From: a virus
IMG/VR virus record: IMGVR_UViG_3300036791_001073
Span: 1-36,498 of that record
DNA: 36,498 bases
Strand: one strand, 5' to 3'
A program made the position numbers and the translations under genes. Every line of letters begins with the position of its first letter. Position 1 is the first letter of the stretch. Shown here piece after piece: positions 11,931 to 20,372 of this stretch. The notes beneath the pieces are model-generated. The model saw nothing but the letters and a program-made list of their open reading frames with translations, was not told the DNA's origin and ran no database searches.

Positions 11931-12053
11931 TCACATCGCGAAATGATTGATGATCACGATGAAGATCGCGGTGACGGCGGCGATCACGACCAGCAGGACG
12001 AGCAGCGCCGGGCCGTTCTCGGACGACCTGGTGTTGTTGCCTCGCCAACTCAT
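11931..12053 (-). CDS. Very small membrane protein, holin candidate, 40 aa
   Basis: The ATG 12053-12051 overlaps the TGA of the ejection-protein gene (ATGA). The TGA at 11931 is followed 9 bases later by the endolysin ATG. The peptide has a polar N-terminus (MSWRGNNTRSSENG) and one strongly hydrophobic span (PALLVLLVVIAAVTAIFIVI) ending in a short tail. Its position directly before the endolysin and its topology suggest a holin, pinholin or antiholin. It is easily missed by gene finders because of its length. Confidence 0.75.
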   Translation of the reverse strand: MSWRGNNTRSSENGPALLVLLVVIAAVTAIFIVIINHFAM

Positions 12054-14182
12054 TGCAGAAGCCCTCGTGCTGACGGGTAGCCGGTCAGCGCAGCTTGACT
12101 CGCTGCGCGCGGGATGTCGGGAACGCCCAGGGCGCGGCTCAAGGGATTGTCGACATCAAGCGATGGCCGCCCGTACTGACCGACGAGCCTGTCGAGTAGC
12201 CCTCGCAGGTCGAAGCCCTCGCCGCGCTGCTCGATATTGCGCGACGGCCTCCCGCCCTCCAAATCGCCGGCTCGTACCCCGAGCCGCGCCAACAAGCTGG
12301 CATAATGGTAGGGCGCCGGTATCCGGGACAGCGGCACGACCGCTTCCGGGCCGTTTTCGCCGAGCAATCCGACCGTGGGCCGGTCAACGATGCCGCCTTC
12401 GGCAAAGGCGGGGATTGCGTTCTGTTGCCCAGCCTGTGCAGCATTCAACAATCCCGGCACGCCGATGCGTGCGCGTCCCGCAAGCAGTTGGTTTCCAAGA
12501 TAGGCTTGGCCAGGGCGGCTCGTGACGGCCGCACGGGCGGCGGATCTCGCGAGAGGATCGGCCAACCGAGCGAGCGCGTCCTGGCCTAGCAGCAGGCCGG
12601 CGACGCCGCCCTCGTTGCCACCGCCGAGACTGTGGCCAGCGGCAAATCCCGCCCCGGCACCCAGCGACCGCGTGAGACCCTGGATGACATCCGACACATG
12701 GAGACGTCCGGCAGTACCGCTGTTCGGCTCGATCTTGAGAACCGCCTTGCCGGCTGGCGCAAAATCGAAGGGATCGCGGCCGCGCTCATGTCCTCGTCGG
12801 GTGTAAATCTTGGCCGCAGCCGCCTCCAGCTTGGCCGGCGTGATGTAGCCCTGCGCGCCGGCAACGTTCGAGGCTTTGGACGCGTCCTCGATGACGAGCG
12901 CATTTTTGTAATCGCGGCGCGCCTCGGCAAACGCACCGGCGTCCGCTGGATTGTGCTGTTGAATACTGCGCTCCATGGCGTTGTCGAGCACGCTTGTGAT
13001 GTCGTGCAGCGCCTCGGCGCGGTCAGGGTTGCTCTGGGCGGCCCCGCGAGCCGCACGGCGCAGATCGGAAACGAGGGTTTGATACTCATCTCCGCTTATG
13101 AGCGGGGTGACGCCGCGCGTATTGGCGGTCCGCATCACGTCCCCCACGCGATGAATGACGCCGCGTACGGTATTGATTGTCTCGTTATTGAAGAGGCCCG
13201 GAATGCGCGTGTAATTGTTGTGCGTGTTGAGCAGGTCGGTCACGAGCTGCGGGTCGACTTCGAGATTATTCCGCGCCTGCAGCGCATCGAACCTGGCCCC
13301 GGTTTCGCCGAGCATCCTGTCGAGGAGACCACCAGCGCCATGTTCGACGACGCCCGCTTCGTAGTTCCCGCCCTGGCCGTTGCCGACCTGCCGCGTTGCC
13401 GCCCGGGTAAACGCCTCGGCCTTGTGCTTGTAATGCTCGGGATTGAGTTCGTCTTCGGCCTGGCGCAGCGCGCGGCTGTCCGTCCGCTCGCCTGCCGATA
13501 CCGGGATGCCCTCCTGCTCTAGCCGCGCCACCTGACGGGCATAGGCCTCGCGGCTAGCTGCCGGCGCCATCGAAGCGTTAGGGGAAATCAGCTTGCTGGC
13601 CGCGAACGGCGTCAGAAGTCCGGCCACGGCGCGGGCCGGCGCCTCGTATTCCGGCCGGATGCTGCCGGCGATGTCACCCGCGGCCTGGGATGCTGCGCCT
13701 GGAAGAACGCCGAACCGTGCGATATCAGCGATCCCTTGCCCGACGGTCCTGGCGCCGCCGAGTGCTGCACCGGGCAGGAACGAGGCGATCGTCTCGGCGT
13801 ATTTGCCGCCGGTCGTTTGCGGCTGGTAATCGAAGCGGGACAGGCCGGTCGCTCGCTTGATGTCCTCGGTGGTCGGCAATTGCGGGGCATGCTGCTCGCG
13901 GCTGGCAACGAACCGGCTGCCGGGCTTGAATTGCGACCGCACTTTTTCAAGCGCTTGCTGGTAGGGCCCGAGGGTGGCCGCTTGAACATCGCCGACCATG
14001 CCGGGGATGCCGGCCGCTCCGGTTGCGAGGCCCGCGCCTGCCGATCTGAGTATGTCTTCTCCCGTGCTCGTCGGATTGAAACTGCGGTCGAGCACAAAGC
14101 CCTCCGGCAGCGCGCCTTCCGGCAACTCAGGCCGGAAGGTCGGGTCGAGCTTGAAGCCTGGCGGTAGGTTGGGCTCAGCCAT
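12050..14182 (-). CDS. Large virion internal/ejection protein with tape-measure-like C-terminal motif, 710 aa
   Basis: The N-terminus has two copies of an 'LPxGFxLDxxF' motif (PPGFKLDPTFRP and PEGFVLDRSFNP), then an Ala/Gly-rich helical region (residues ~45-200), a long charged helical middle, and near residues 593-617 the motif AEGGIVDRPTVGLLGENGPE followed by AVVPL. That motif is common near the C-terminus of phage tape-measure proteins. In a phage with no long-tail genes, it more likely marks a protein ejected into the cell to extend the short tail. GGGGG precedes the ATG at 14182. It is the last structural gene before lysis and follows two other large internal-type proteins, a grouping typical of podoviral ejection proteins. 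Confidence 0.75.
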   Translation of the reverse strand: MAEPNLPPGFKLDPTFRPELPEGALPEGFVLDRSFNPTSTGEDILRSAGAGLATGAAGIPGMVGDVQAATLGPYQQALEKVRSQFKPGSRFVASREQHAPQLPTTEDIKRATGLSRFDYQPQTTGGKYAETIASFLPGAALGGARTVGQGIADIARFGVLPGAASQAAGDIAGSIRPEYEAPARAVAGLLTPFAASKLISPNASMAPAASREAYARQVARLEQEGIPVSAGERTDSRALRQAEDELNPEHYKHKAEAFTRAATRQVGNGQGGNYEAGVVEHGAGGLLDRMLGETGARFDALQARNNLEVDPQLVTDLLNTHNNYTRIPGLFNNETINTVRGVIHRVGDVMRTANTRGVTPLISGDEYQTLVSDLRRAARGAAQSNPDRAEALHDITSVLDNAMERSIQQHNPADAGAFAEARRDYKNALVIEDASKASNVAGAQGYITPAKLEAAAAKIYTRRGHERGRDPFDFAPAGKAVLKIEPNSGTAGRLHVSDVIQGLTRSLGAGAGFAAGHSLGGGNEGGVAGLLLGQDALARLADPLARSAARAAVTSRPGQAYLGNQLLAGRARIGVPGLLNAAQAGQQNAIPAFAEGGIVDRPTVGLLGENGPEAVVPLSRIPAPYHYASLLARLGVRAGDLEGGRPSRNIEQRGEGFDLRGLLDRLVGQYGRPSLDVDNPLSRALGVPDIPRAASQAALTGYPSARGLLQ

Positions 14183-14191
14183 TCATGCCCC

Positions 14192-15637
14192 CTATGGGAA
14201 CGCGCCGCGCATCGCGGGGCCGGCCGGTGCCGTCGGCGCAGGCGCCGTCGTGATTGGCTTGCCTTGGGCGTCGAGGTAAATCACCTCTCCACCAAGGCCG
14301 ACTGCGCGATGCATCGCGCCGGGCGGCGGAGGTGCGGCAGCCGCGGACGCTGCGCCGACATTCCGGGGATCGAACGTATTCTTGAGCCCGAGAATTGCGC
14401 CGGTTTGCGGGTCCATCTGCTTGCCAGCGGCAACCGCGGTCAGGTTTCTCAATTCGCCAGTCGTTAACGCCGGATGCTTCGCCGTCCAGTCCGCCAACTC
14501 CTCGTCAAACCCCTGGTCCAGATGCCCACCATGAGTCTTGGCGTAATCCCTCGCCAGCTTGGCCATACCCTGGATTTGCTCGGATATCTTCAGGGCTTGC
14601 TGCGATAGAAATTGGTTTGTCAGCGCCGTGTTGCTCTCATTCGCTGCCGCTTTGATGGCCAAATTGACCTGCGGCAGCAAAAAGCGGCCGGCGCCTGCAG
14701 GCAGGTCCGACAGTGCGGCCTTGGCCTCGTTCAGGCCGCTACCCACCTGCTCGGCCGTAATCTTGGCAAACGCTTCTTGCGGGAAGGCGGCGTCCTTGTC
14801 CTTACCTAAAACTGCTTGAACCTGCCTGAAGCCTTTTACGACATCGGCAAATGGTCCCGAATAGAAATTCGGATGTTGATATAACGCCAACGCCTCTCTA
14901 TTGAATTCGTCGCTCGCCTGCGAAATGCGGCCCGCATCCTGCAGGGCGCCATAAAGCTTCTGACTATGCTCGATCTGCCCTTTCGCCTGTGTCTTACGCG
15001 CTTCGCTTTCTTCCGTAAGCCGCAGTTCGACGTTTTTGCGCGCTTCGTCACCCAGCGGTCCCTGCATCAACAACATCTCGGGCGGATACCCGAGCTTGGC
15101 CGCCATCCGGGCGCCTTCGGATTGCATGTAGGGATTGCTGGTCGTCGCGGCTGGCGGGCTTGCCGCGCCAGGTTGCGGAACCTGTGGGCCGACGCTCGGC
15201 ACACCGGGCACACCTGCTTGGCCTGGCATTGGCGGGGGTAGGCCACCTCCGGCCATGCGTTGGAATTGGTCATACAGTTGCTGCAGATAGGCTGGGGGCT
15301 TTTGGCCGGTCAGCAGATAGGGCTGCATTTGCTGGATGATCGGCAGCCCCTTGTCGAGCATCTGCGTGCGTACATAGGACTGCGTGATCGCGTCTTTTTG
15401 CGACTGCTGGCGAGCCTGCAACCCCGCCGCCAATCCGCTGCCGATATCGCTGCCTATCCGCATCTTGGCCTTGTACGGACTGGGGCCGCCGGCCTGCAGC
15501 AGCCCCGCGGCGAGGCCCAGCATCGCGTCCGAGTTGACGCCCTTCTGCTGTGCTGGCGTCAGCAACCCCGATGGATCATTCCCACCGAACAGAAAGCCGC
15601 CGACGTCGCCTTGGCCGAGTGCGCTGAAGTCGACCAT
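14192..15637 (-). CDS. Putative internal virion protein, 481 aa
   Basis: The start overlaps the stop of the S74-domain gene by one base (TGATG). The N-terminal 140 residues are Gly/Ala-rich and helical (MVDFSALGQGDVGGFLFGGN, then AMLGLAAGLLQAGGPSPYKA). A Pro/Gly-rich linker (~130-170) follows, then a long charged helical region (EARKNVELRLTEESEARKTQ) and a second helical block, ending in an Ala/Pro-rich tail. No known domain stands out. Location between the S74-domain protein and the tape-measure-like protein suggests a virion ejection or neck component. Confidence 0.68.
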   Translation of the reverse strand: MVDFSALGQGDVGGFLFGGNDPSGLLTPAQQKGVNSDAMLGLAAGLLQAGGPSPYKAKMRIGSDIGSGLAAGLQARQQSQKDAITQSYVRTQMLDKGLPIIQQMQPYLLTGQKPPAYLQQLYDQFQRMAGGGLPPPMPGQAGVPGVPSVGPQVPQPGAASPPAATTSNPYMQSEGARMAAKLGYPPEMLLMQGPLGDEARKNVELRLTEESEARKTQAKGQIEHSQKLYGALQDAGRISQASDEFNREALALYQHPNFYSGPFADVVKGFRQVQAVLGKDKDAAFPQEAFAKITAEQVGSGLNEAKAALSDLPAGAGRFLLPQVNLAIKAAANESNTALTNQFLSQQALKISEQIQGMAKLARDYAKTHGGHLDQGFDEELADWTAKHPALTTGELRNLTAVAAGKQMDPQTGAILGLKNTFDPRNVGAASAAAAPPPPGAMHRAVGLGGEVIYLDAQGKPITTAPAPTAPAGPAMRGAFP

Positions 15638-16854
15638 CAGAATATCCCCCGCAAAGCGTTGAAGGCCTCGACGCGCGCCGCGCGATCGGTCGCCCTGCCG
15701 TAGTCGACCATGTCATAGCCCGACGGGTGCTTGACGACGGCCGCGGGGTCGACCTCGTCCGACATCAGGCCGACGCGCGGTATGGGGTCGCCATGGTAAC
15801 GGAATCGATAGATCGGTGTTTCGTCGGCAAGCTTGCCGATCGGCTGTACGTCTTCCTTGAGACGGCGGTCCGAAAATGGAAGCAATCCAAGCAAATTAGC
15901 CCCAGCTCCCACTGCATTTCCGAAACCAGTCAGGGCGCTGCTTCCTAGACTTCCCAATCCGGAGGCGCCACCGAGCCCCTGAAAAAGGGCGCCTAATCCC
16001 AGCGCTGACGAGAGCGGATTGCTGTAGGCCGTCCCCGTCATGGTTCCCGTCTGCGAGGTCGAGTGCGGCAGCGATCCCAGCACGCCACCGAACGTCGAGG
16101 CGATGTTCTCTGGAATCTGGAACTGGTTCATCCAGTTCTGGTAATTGAACATGCCTTGGTTCGTGCCGGTTTGCTGCTGGGTACCACCGGCCTGCAGCAG
16201 CGCTTGCAGTGTTTGCGCATTGAGGCCGCCGAGGCCCTGCCCGAGGCCGGACAATGCGTTGACGCCGCCGAGGCCGACCTGGGCGCCGCCTAGCGCAGCT
16301 TGCTGGTTGCCCTGAAGCGCGGAAAGGGCCGCCTGCTGCGCACTGCCGTAGCCACCCGACATGAGGTTGGCGGTTGTCGTCGCTTTCTGCTGCTCGGCGA
16401 GGCCTCGCGTGACCGCGTCTGCTATCCCCTGCCGGTCACCGCCGAAGGCGCCCTGGCCGGCCAGGGTCGCGTCCTGGTTCGACACGGCGCCGGTTGTGTT
16501 GCGGTCGATCTGGGCGTTGGTCGCGTTGATCACGCTCTGAATGTACGGGTTCATCAGCGCCTGGGTATCGGCGCCGATCTGCCCCGTCGAAATTTGGGGC
16601 GCCTGAAAGCCGGCATACTGCTGCGCAAACGGGACGGCGCTGCCGGCGACGCTGGCTCCGGTTTGGTTCTGCGCAACGCCCAGCGCCTGCAGCTGGTCCG
16701 GTGTCAGGCCGGCATAGGGATTAGGCCCGCTGTAGGGCGAGTATTGCGGCAGGTTCGCCGCCTGTTGCCCCGCCTGCCGGGAAAACTGCGTCAACCACCC
16801 CGGAATGCTGTTGGTTTGACTCGTGTTTTGCGTGATCGGCTGCGACTTGCTCAT
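15637..16854 (-). CDS. Structural protein with C-terminal peptidase S74 (intramolecular chaperone) domain, 405 aa
   Basis: The second ATG (16854) is chosen because a GGGG sits 6 bases upstream; the first is at 16866. Residues 1-320 are Gln/Gly/Ala/Asn-rich, with a low-complexity centre (GNQQAALGGAQVGLGGVNAL). Residues ~327-405 are an S74 domain: FSDRRLKEDVQPIGKLADET, then YRFRYHG, then VGLMSDEVDP. In this family the conserved Ser-Asp-x-Arg-Leu-Lys stretch at the domain start is the self-cleavage site, which releases the chaperone after trimer folding. It usually ends tail fibres. Here the upstream part does not look like beta-helix fibre, so it may be an internal or neck protein that uses the same folding aid. 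Confidence 0.8.
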   Translation of the reverse strand: MSKSQPITQNTSQTNSIPGWLTQFSRQAGQQAANLPQYSPYSGPNPYAGLTPDQLQALGVAQNQTGASVAGSAVPFAQQYAGFQAPQISTGQIGADTQALMNPYIQSVINATNAQIDRNTTGAVSNQDATLAGQGAFGGDRQGIADAVTRGLAEQQKATTTANLMSGGYGSAQQAALSALQGNQQAALGGAQVGLGGVNALSGLGQGLGGLNAQTLQALLQAGGTQQQTGTNQGMFNYQNWMNQFQIPENIASTFGGVLGSLPHSTSQTGTMTGTAYSNPLSSALGLGALFQGLGGASGLGSLGSSALTGFGNAVGAGANLLGLLPFSDRRLKEDVQPIGKLADETPIYRFRYHGDPIPRVGLMSDEVDPAAVVKHPSGYDMVDYGRATDRAARVEAFNALRGIF

Positions 16855-17236
16855 GGATCGCCCCATTTACTGGAAGGCCCAGACATACCATATCCGCCTG
16901 CCAGCCGTCCGTTTTGAGTGCCCTTTCCCAACCGCGCCGCCCTGTCAACGTGATCCGGCTACACCCCATGAGAAAGGCATAGGGATACAACAGGCGTTTG
17001 ACCATCGTGCGCAGTTCATCCAGTTCCCCGCCCGCATACGGTATGTGAAGGAACCGCTGCCGAGGGTATTGCCACACCTCTGTGATTATCGCCGACCGTA
17101 AGCCGGGCCAGAAGGTATACTGTCCCGCAACGAGGCCGGCCTCGACATCCTCGATGGTGTGGGTGCCGTGGCAATAGTCCAGCGCCGCCTCGATCCACGG
17201 CCGGCAGCGCTGCCATTCCTGCTTGACGACGGTCAT
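16721..17236 (-). CDS. Hypothetical phage protein, GNAT-like size and layout, 171 aa
   Basis: The ATG 17236 overlaps the previous stop. Residues 1-120 look conserved: MTVVKQEWQRCRPWIEAALD, then CHGTHTIEDVEAGLVAGQYT, FWPGLRSAIITEV, PRQRFLHIPYAGGELDEL and LMGCSRITLTGRRGWERALK. This is a common small podoviral protein with an acetyltransferase-like strand order (from memory). The frame then runs 134 bases into the S74-domain gene, and the last ~45 residues look like an out-of-frame reading. In another frame a TAA lies directly before the ATG at 16866 (TAAATG), so a one-base change or a frameshift may have extended this protein. Confidence 0.72.
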   Translation of the reverse strand: MTVVKQEWQRCRPWIEAALDYCHGTHTIEDVEAGLVAGQYTFWPGLRSAIITEVWQYPRQRFLHIPYAGGELDELRTMVKRLLYPYAFLMGCSRITLTGRRGWERALKTDGWQADMVCLGLPVNGAIHEQVAADHAKHESNQQHSGVVDAVFPAGGATGGEPAAILALQRA

Positions 17237-17451
17237 GGCAATGCCGCTGCGGACACCGCGCCCGCGTTCGAAACCTCGACCTGCCAGCGCTGACCGTTCG
17301 GCGAGCGCAGGATGAGCTTGGCGCCGGGTTCCAACTCGATATCCGTCCGTTTCTTGCGGTTTTCCTTATCGTTGATGTCATGGGCCTGGTTCAGCCTGGT
17401 TTGCCATTCCGTCGTCCATGTCCCCGGCGGGCGCGGCAGCGGTACGGTCAT
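17233..17451 (-). CDS. Hypothetical small phage protein, 72 aa
   Basis: Both ends overlap neighbours by ATGA. The N-terminus is Pro-rich and polar (MTVPLPRPPGTWTTEWQTRL), then a charged stretch, and the C-terminal half looks like a small beta sheet (GAKLILRSPNGQRWQVEVSN). It sits between the beta-propeller tail gene and the GNAT-like gene. It may be a minor tail or assembly protein; no family recognised. Confidence 0.72.
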   Translation of the reverse strand: MTVPLPRPPGTWTTEWQTRLNQAHDINDKENRKKRTDIELEPGAKLILRSPNGQRWQVEVSNAGAVSAAALP

Positions 17452-19055
17452 CGGCGCCCCCCTGCCTTGATTTCCAGCCGCGGCTTGCCGAGCGACCAGT
17501 CGCCGTCGGCGATATTGACGAGTTCGAAGGCTATCTGGCGGCCGGTAACACGCAACGGCACGTAACCTTCGGCGTTCGGCGCCAGGCTTATCGTTTGCAT
17601 CGTTACCGGACCGTCCGGGGCAAACGCTGTCGAAACATTGACATTCACGACGCCAGCCGTTCCGTCACCGTCTGGCAGCATCAGATTGGAATAGGCGATG
17701 CGGTCGCCCTGCGCGATCTCGACAAAGCCGGACCTGATACGCACCTGGCCGGCACGGGACGCGCCGTTGGCGGTGTAGTCGACCTCGTGCTCGAAAATAT
17801 TTCCCGACGGGTCGACAGCGCCCGCAACCGGGTAAACGTCGCGATCGACCCATGTCGTGCGCGCAAGCGAGGACGGCGACCCGAAGTACCAGATATTATC
17901 CTTGTAATTGTAGATGACGTAGCTATCGCATTCCTGCGTCATGTCGGCGGAAGGCGGACTGTTGATTGACGGGAAAAACCAGATTACCTCGTTGAAGCGC
18001 GTATTCGTGGCGCCGTAAATCTTGGTGGCCTGCGTCCAGTCGATAATGCGCCACAGATAATCCTGCACGTCGCACGGCATCGGCGTTACAATGCCGTTGT
18101 ACATGAAGAAGCCGCCCACGCCCATCCAGTAGGCTACGTCGGTAACGGCATAAGCCCGCGGACCGACCAGGCCACAATGGCGGCCGATCCGCGTGGTGCC
18201 GTAAATAATGGGGGGCCCCAGGTAATTGACGAGGTGCGCGTCGGTATCCGTCCACACCAGATTTTGCGCACCCACTCGCGCGCCGGCAATCGCCTTGCCA
18301 TCGGTGTTAAGGTTGAGGCCGCCGGCGGTGTTGATGTCAGTGGGAACCCAGTCAGTCGATGTGCCGACACTCGGCCACGCGATGCGCCGAACGTTGCCAG
18401 CCGCGCCGAGCGCAAGCAGAAAGTCTTCATTGGTAACCATGACGGCCTGCGCGGTGGGCGCCGGGCTGGTCGGCGGGGGCCCAGGGGACGAGGGCGTAAG
18501 GGATAAATTCGTCGGCGGCGTGCCGAACGGTGCGGTCGGGTCGAATTGATAGATGTGCTGGTCGGACGAGCACACGCCGACGACGCTGTTCCCGAACGCG
18601 TCGAATGACCACGTCGAAGCAGCGAGGACTATATGGCTGACACCTGTTCTCCGCGTGCCGTAGGTGTTCGTTCCGTCCGGCGGATCATATTGCCCAAACG
18701 GGCCAGCCCCGTAGCCCGGCCCGATAATGCTTCCGGTGTGTCCACTGGCGAACCCGGTGGGCGTAATGTCGTAGAGAATGCCACCGGTGAAGACGTACAG
18801 ATGGCTGTTCGTGCCGAGCAATAGAAATGAATTTCCGACGTTGTCCTCGAAGGCCATTCCACCGCGCGCTACCCCGGACAACGGCGGCGCGAGGCCCCCG
18901 CCGGATATCGACGCCGCAAGCGCCCGCCAGCCGCCGATCGGCTTTAGACGCTGGTTCTCCCACCGCACCAGATTGCCGTCGAACCACCGCCCGGACGCCT
19001 CGTATTGCGTTCCGTTGCGAAACATGCCCGGCGGTGGGGAAACGGGGACCAGCAT
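17448..19055 (-). CDS. Tail hub/nozzle-type beta-propeller structural protein, 535 aa
   Basis: The start shares one base with the collar-fibre stop (TAATG). The protein opens with VPVSPPPGMFRNGTQYEASG and RWFDGNLVRWENQRLKPIGG, and then has repeated blade-like segments rich in Gly, Asp and aromatic residues, including LLGTNSHLYVFTGGILYDIT, VGVCSSDQHIYQFDPT, VTNEDFLLALGAAGNVRRIA and WFFPSINSPP. This pattern matches the beta-propeller nozzle proteins of short-tailed phages (T7 gp12-like, P22 gp10-like), which close the tail channel and hold DNA. The assignment is by architecture and position among tail genes, not by close homology. Confidence 0.75.
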   Translation of the reverse strand: MLVPVSPPPGMFRNGTQYEASGRWFDGNLVRWENQRLKPIGGWRALAASISGGGLAPPLSGVARGGMAFEDNVGNSFLLLGTNSHLYVFTGGILYDITPTGFASGHTGSIIGPGYGAGPFGQYDPPDGTNTYGTRRTGVSHIVLAASTWSFDAFGNSVVGVCSSDQHIYQFDPTAPFGTPPTNLSLTPSSPGPPPTSPAPTAQAVMVTNEDFLLALGAAGNVRRIAWPSVGTSTDWVPTDINTAGGLNLNTDGKAIAGARVGAQNLVWTDTDAHLVNYLGPPIIYGTTRIGRHCGLVGPRAYAVTDVAYWMGVGGFFMYNGIVTPMPCDVQDYLWRIIDWTQATKIYGATNTRFNEVIWFFPSINSPPSADMTQECDSYVIYNYKDNIWYFGSPSSLARTTWVDRDVYPVAGAVDPSGNIFEHEVDYTANGASRAGQVRIRSGFVEIAQGDRIAYSNLMLPDGDGTAGVVNVNVSTAFAPDGPVTMQTISLAPNAEGYVPLRVTGRQIAFELVNIADGDWSLGKPRLEIKAGGRR

Positions 19056-20119
19056 TATTGCACCCGGATAATGTAATTCAGCACGATCGAGGGCTGGACG
19101 AGGTTGTGAGCCCCGCCGCCGCCGATAGCGCCCTCGGTAATGCCGGTCGTGTGCGACGCGGTCGTGGCGGTCTGGCCGCCGGCGCCTATGCCCGTGATCA
19201 TGTTTGACGAGCCGCCCCCGCCGATGGCTTGCTGTGAGTAGGCAAACGTGTGCGTATGGCCCGGATCGGTCAATGGGTGGGAGTGCGACGGCATTTCGCC
19301 AGTACTGAGCAAGTGGCCGCCTTCGCCAAACGCACTGCCGGGCGTCGCGGAATAACCAGGCGTCAGCGCCACAGAAATGCGGCCGGAATCGCCCACCGTC
19401 CCATTGCCGCCGACCGCAACGCGCTGGCGCAGGTCTGGAATGTTGAAGGTGGACGTTCCATCACCGTTCCCGTAGGCTGTCGATATGACGCCAAACAAGG
19501 GCAGGGAACGAGACACGGCGCGCCCATCGCAAATCATCCAGGTGCTGCCGGTGGGGTCGCCGGTTCCGGCCCACATCCTGACTTCGCCAACCATGCTGAA
19601 ACCGCTGATGGCGGACCCGAGCGTCGACTGGGTAACAACGGCGCTCCCCGCCGCCGTCGGAATTTGGGAAAAGGCCGCAACGGAAGAGCTGCGCGTTATC
19701 TGGAATGGGACGTCGAGAAAACTGCCGTCATCCTTGGCTGAGATGACCTGATAGTCCGACCCGGCGTTTGTTGCCCCTCCTTCCGCCGCGCTGTCAGCCC
19801 CCGCTGCCCACCGAAGCTTGTTCGCAGAGAAGTCAGTGGGCCCCGTGAAGTATTGCGACCATCGGGAGGTTACTGCAGGGCCCACGACATTGATTGCAGT
19901 GACGGACATCGACCCGTCAGTATTAAACCGCGCGATCTTTCCGATCGGGCCCGTCAGCCCTGTCGGGAATTGCCGATCGATAACTTGGAAATTGTCGTTC
20001 AGGCTGACGGGATGGAAAGGCGGGCCCGCAAGAGTGGACTGCGCGCCGCCCCAATTGTCGGCGTGCTCGCCGGCCGCCATGAGCACTAGATTGAGGTTAC
20101 TCGTATTGACATCGGGCAT
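19055..20119 (-). CDS. Tail fibre with phage tail-collar domain, 354 aa
   Basis: The start is preceded by GAGGA with 8 bases spacing. Residues 1-160 form a fibre-like N-terminal part. Residues ~175-250 hold the tail-collar domain: GEVRMWAGTGDPTGSTWMIC, DGRAVSRSLPLFGV and STFNIPDLRQRVAVGGNG. The C-terminal part is Gly-rich with metal-binding-type His motifs (MPSHSHPLTDPGHTHTF) and ends HNLVQPSIVLNYIIRVQ, the usual end of collar-domain fibre proteins. Such proteins trimerise with bound metal and contact the cell surface. It lies just downstream of the big spike gene. Confidence 0.88.
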   Translation of the reverse strand: MPDVNTSNLNLVLMAAGEHADNWGGAQSTLAGPPFHPVSLNDNFQVIDRQFPTGLTGPIGKIARFNTDGSMSVTAINVVGPAVTSRWSQYFTGPTDFSANKLRWAAGADSAAEGGATNAGSDYQVISAKDDGSFLDVPFQITRSSSVAAFSQIPTAAGSAVVTQSTLGSAISGFSMVGEVRMWAGTGDPTGSTWMICDGRAVSRSLPLFGVISTAYGNGDGTSTFNIPDLRQRVAVGGNGTVGDSGRISVALTPGYSATPGSAFGEGGHLLSTGEMPSHSHPLTDPGHTHTFAYSQQAIGGGGSSNMITGIGAGGQTATTASHTTGITEGAIGGGGAHNLVQPSIVLNYIIRVQ

Positions 20120-20129
20120 GGCGATATCC

Positions 20130-20372
20130 TCAATGCGTCGCCGGATTGCTCAGCGGGGTCCATATTGTCGCCGGGCCAGCCACAACCAACGGGGCCCATG
20201 CCGAGACCGGCGGGGCAAATTCCAGCAAGATTTCTGTCATGCCGTCCTCCAGCAACAGCAGTGTGCCGTCCTCCAGCAACAGCCACGCATTCGGGTCGCT
20301 GAGCGACGTCCAGTCCGCGATTGGCGTGCTGGGCGATGTCCAGACTGTAAAAGGGGGAAGGATCGTCATCAT
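20130..20372 (-). CDS. Hypothetical small protein with duplicated LLLEDG motif, 80 aa
   Basis: The ATG at 20372 overlaps the spike stop (ATGA). The protein is rich in Trp, Pro and Leu: ILPPFTVWTSPSTPIADWTS, then WLLLEDGTLLLLEDGMTEIL, then WAPLVVAGPATIWTPLSNPA. A 20-base direct repeat (GCCGTCCTCCAGCAACAG near 20241 and 20267) produces the LLLEDG duplication. A chaperone or small fibre-associated role is possible from its place between two receptor-binding genes; no family recognised. Confidence 0.62.
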   Translation of the reverse strand: MMTILPPFTVWTSPSTPIADWTSLSDPNAWLLLEDGTLLLLEDGMTEILLEFAPPVSAWAPLVVAGPATIWTPLSNPATH

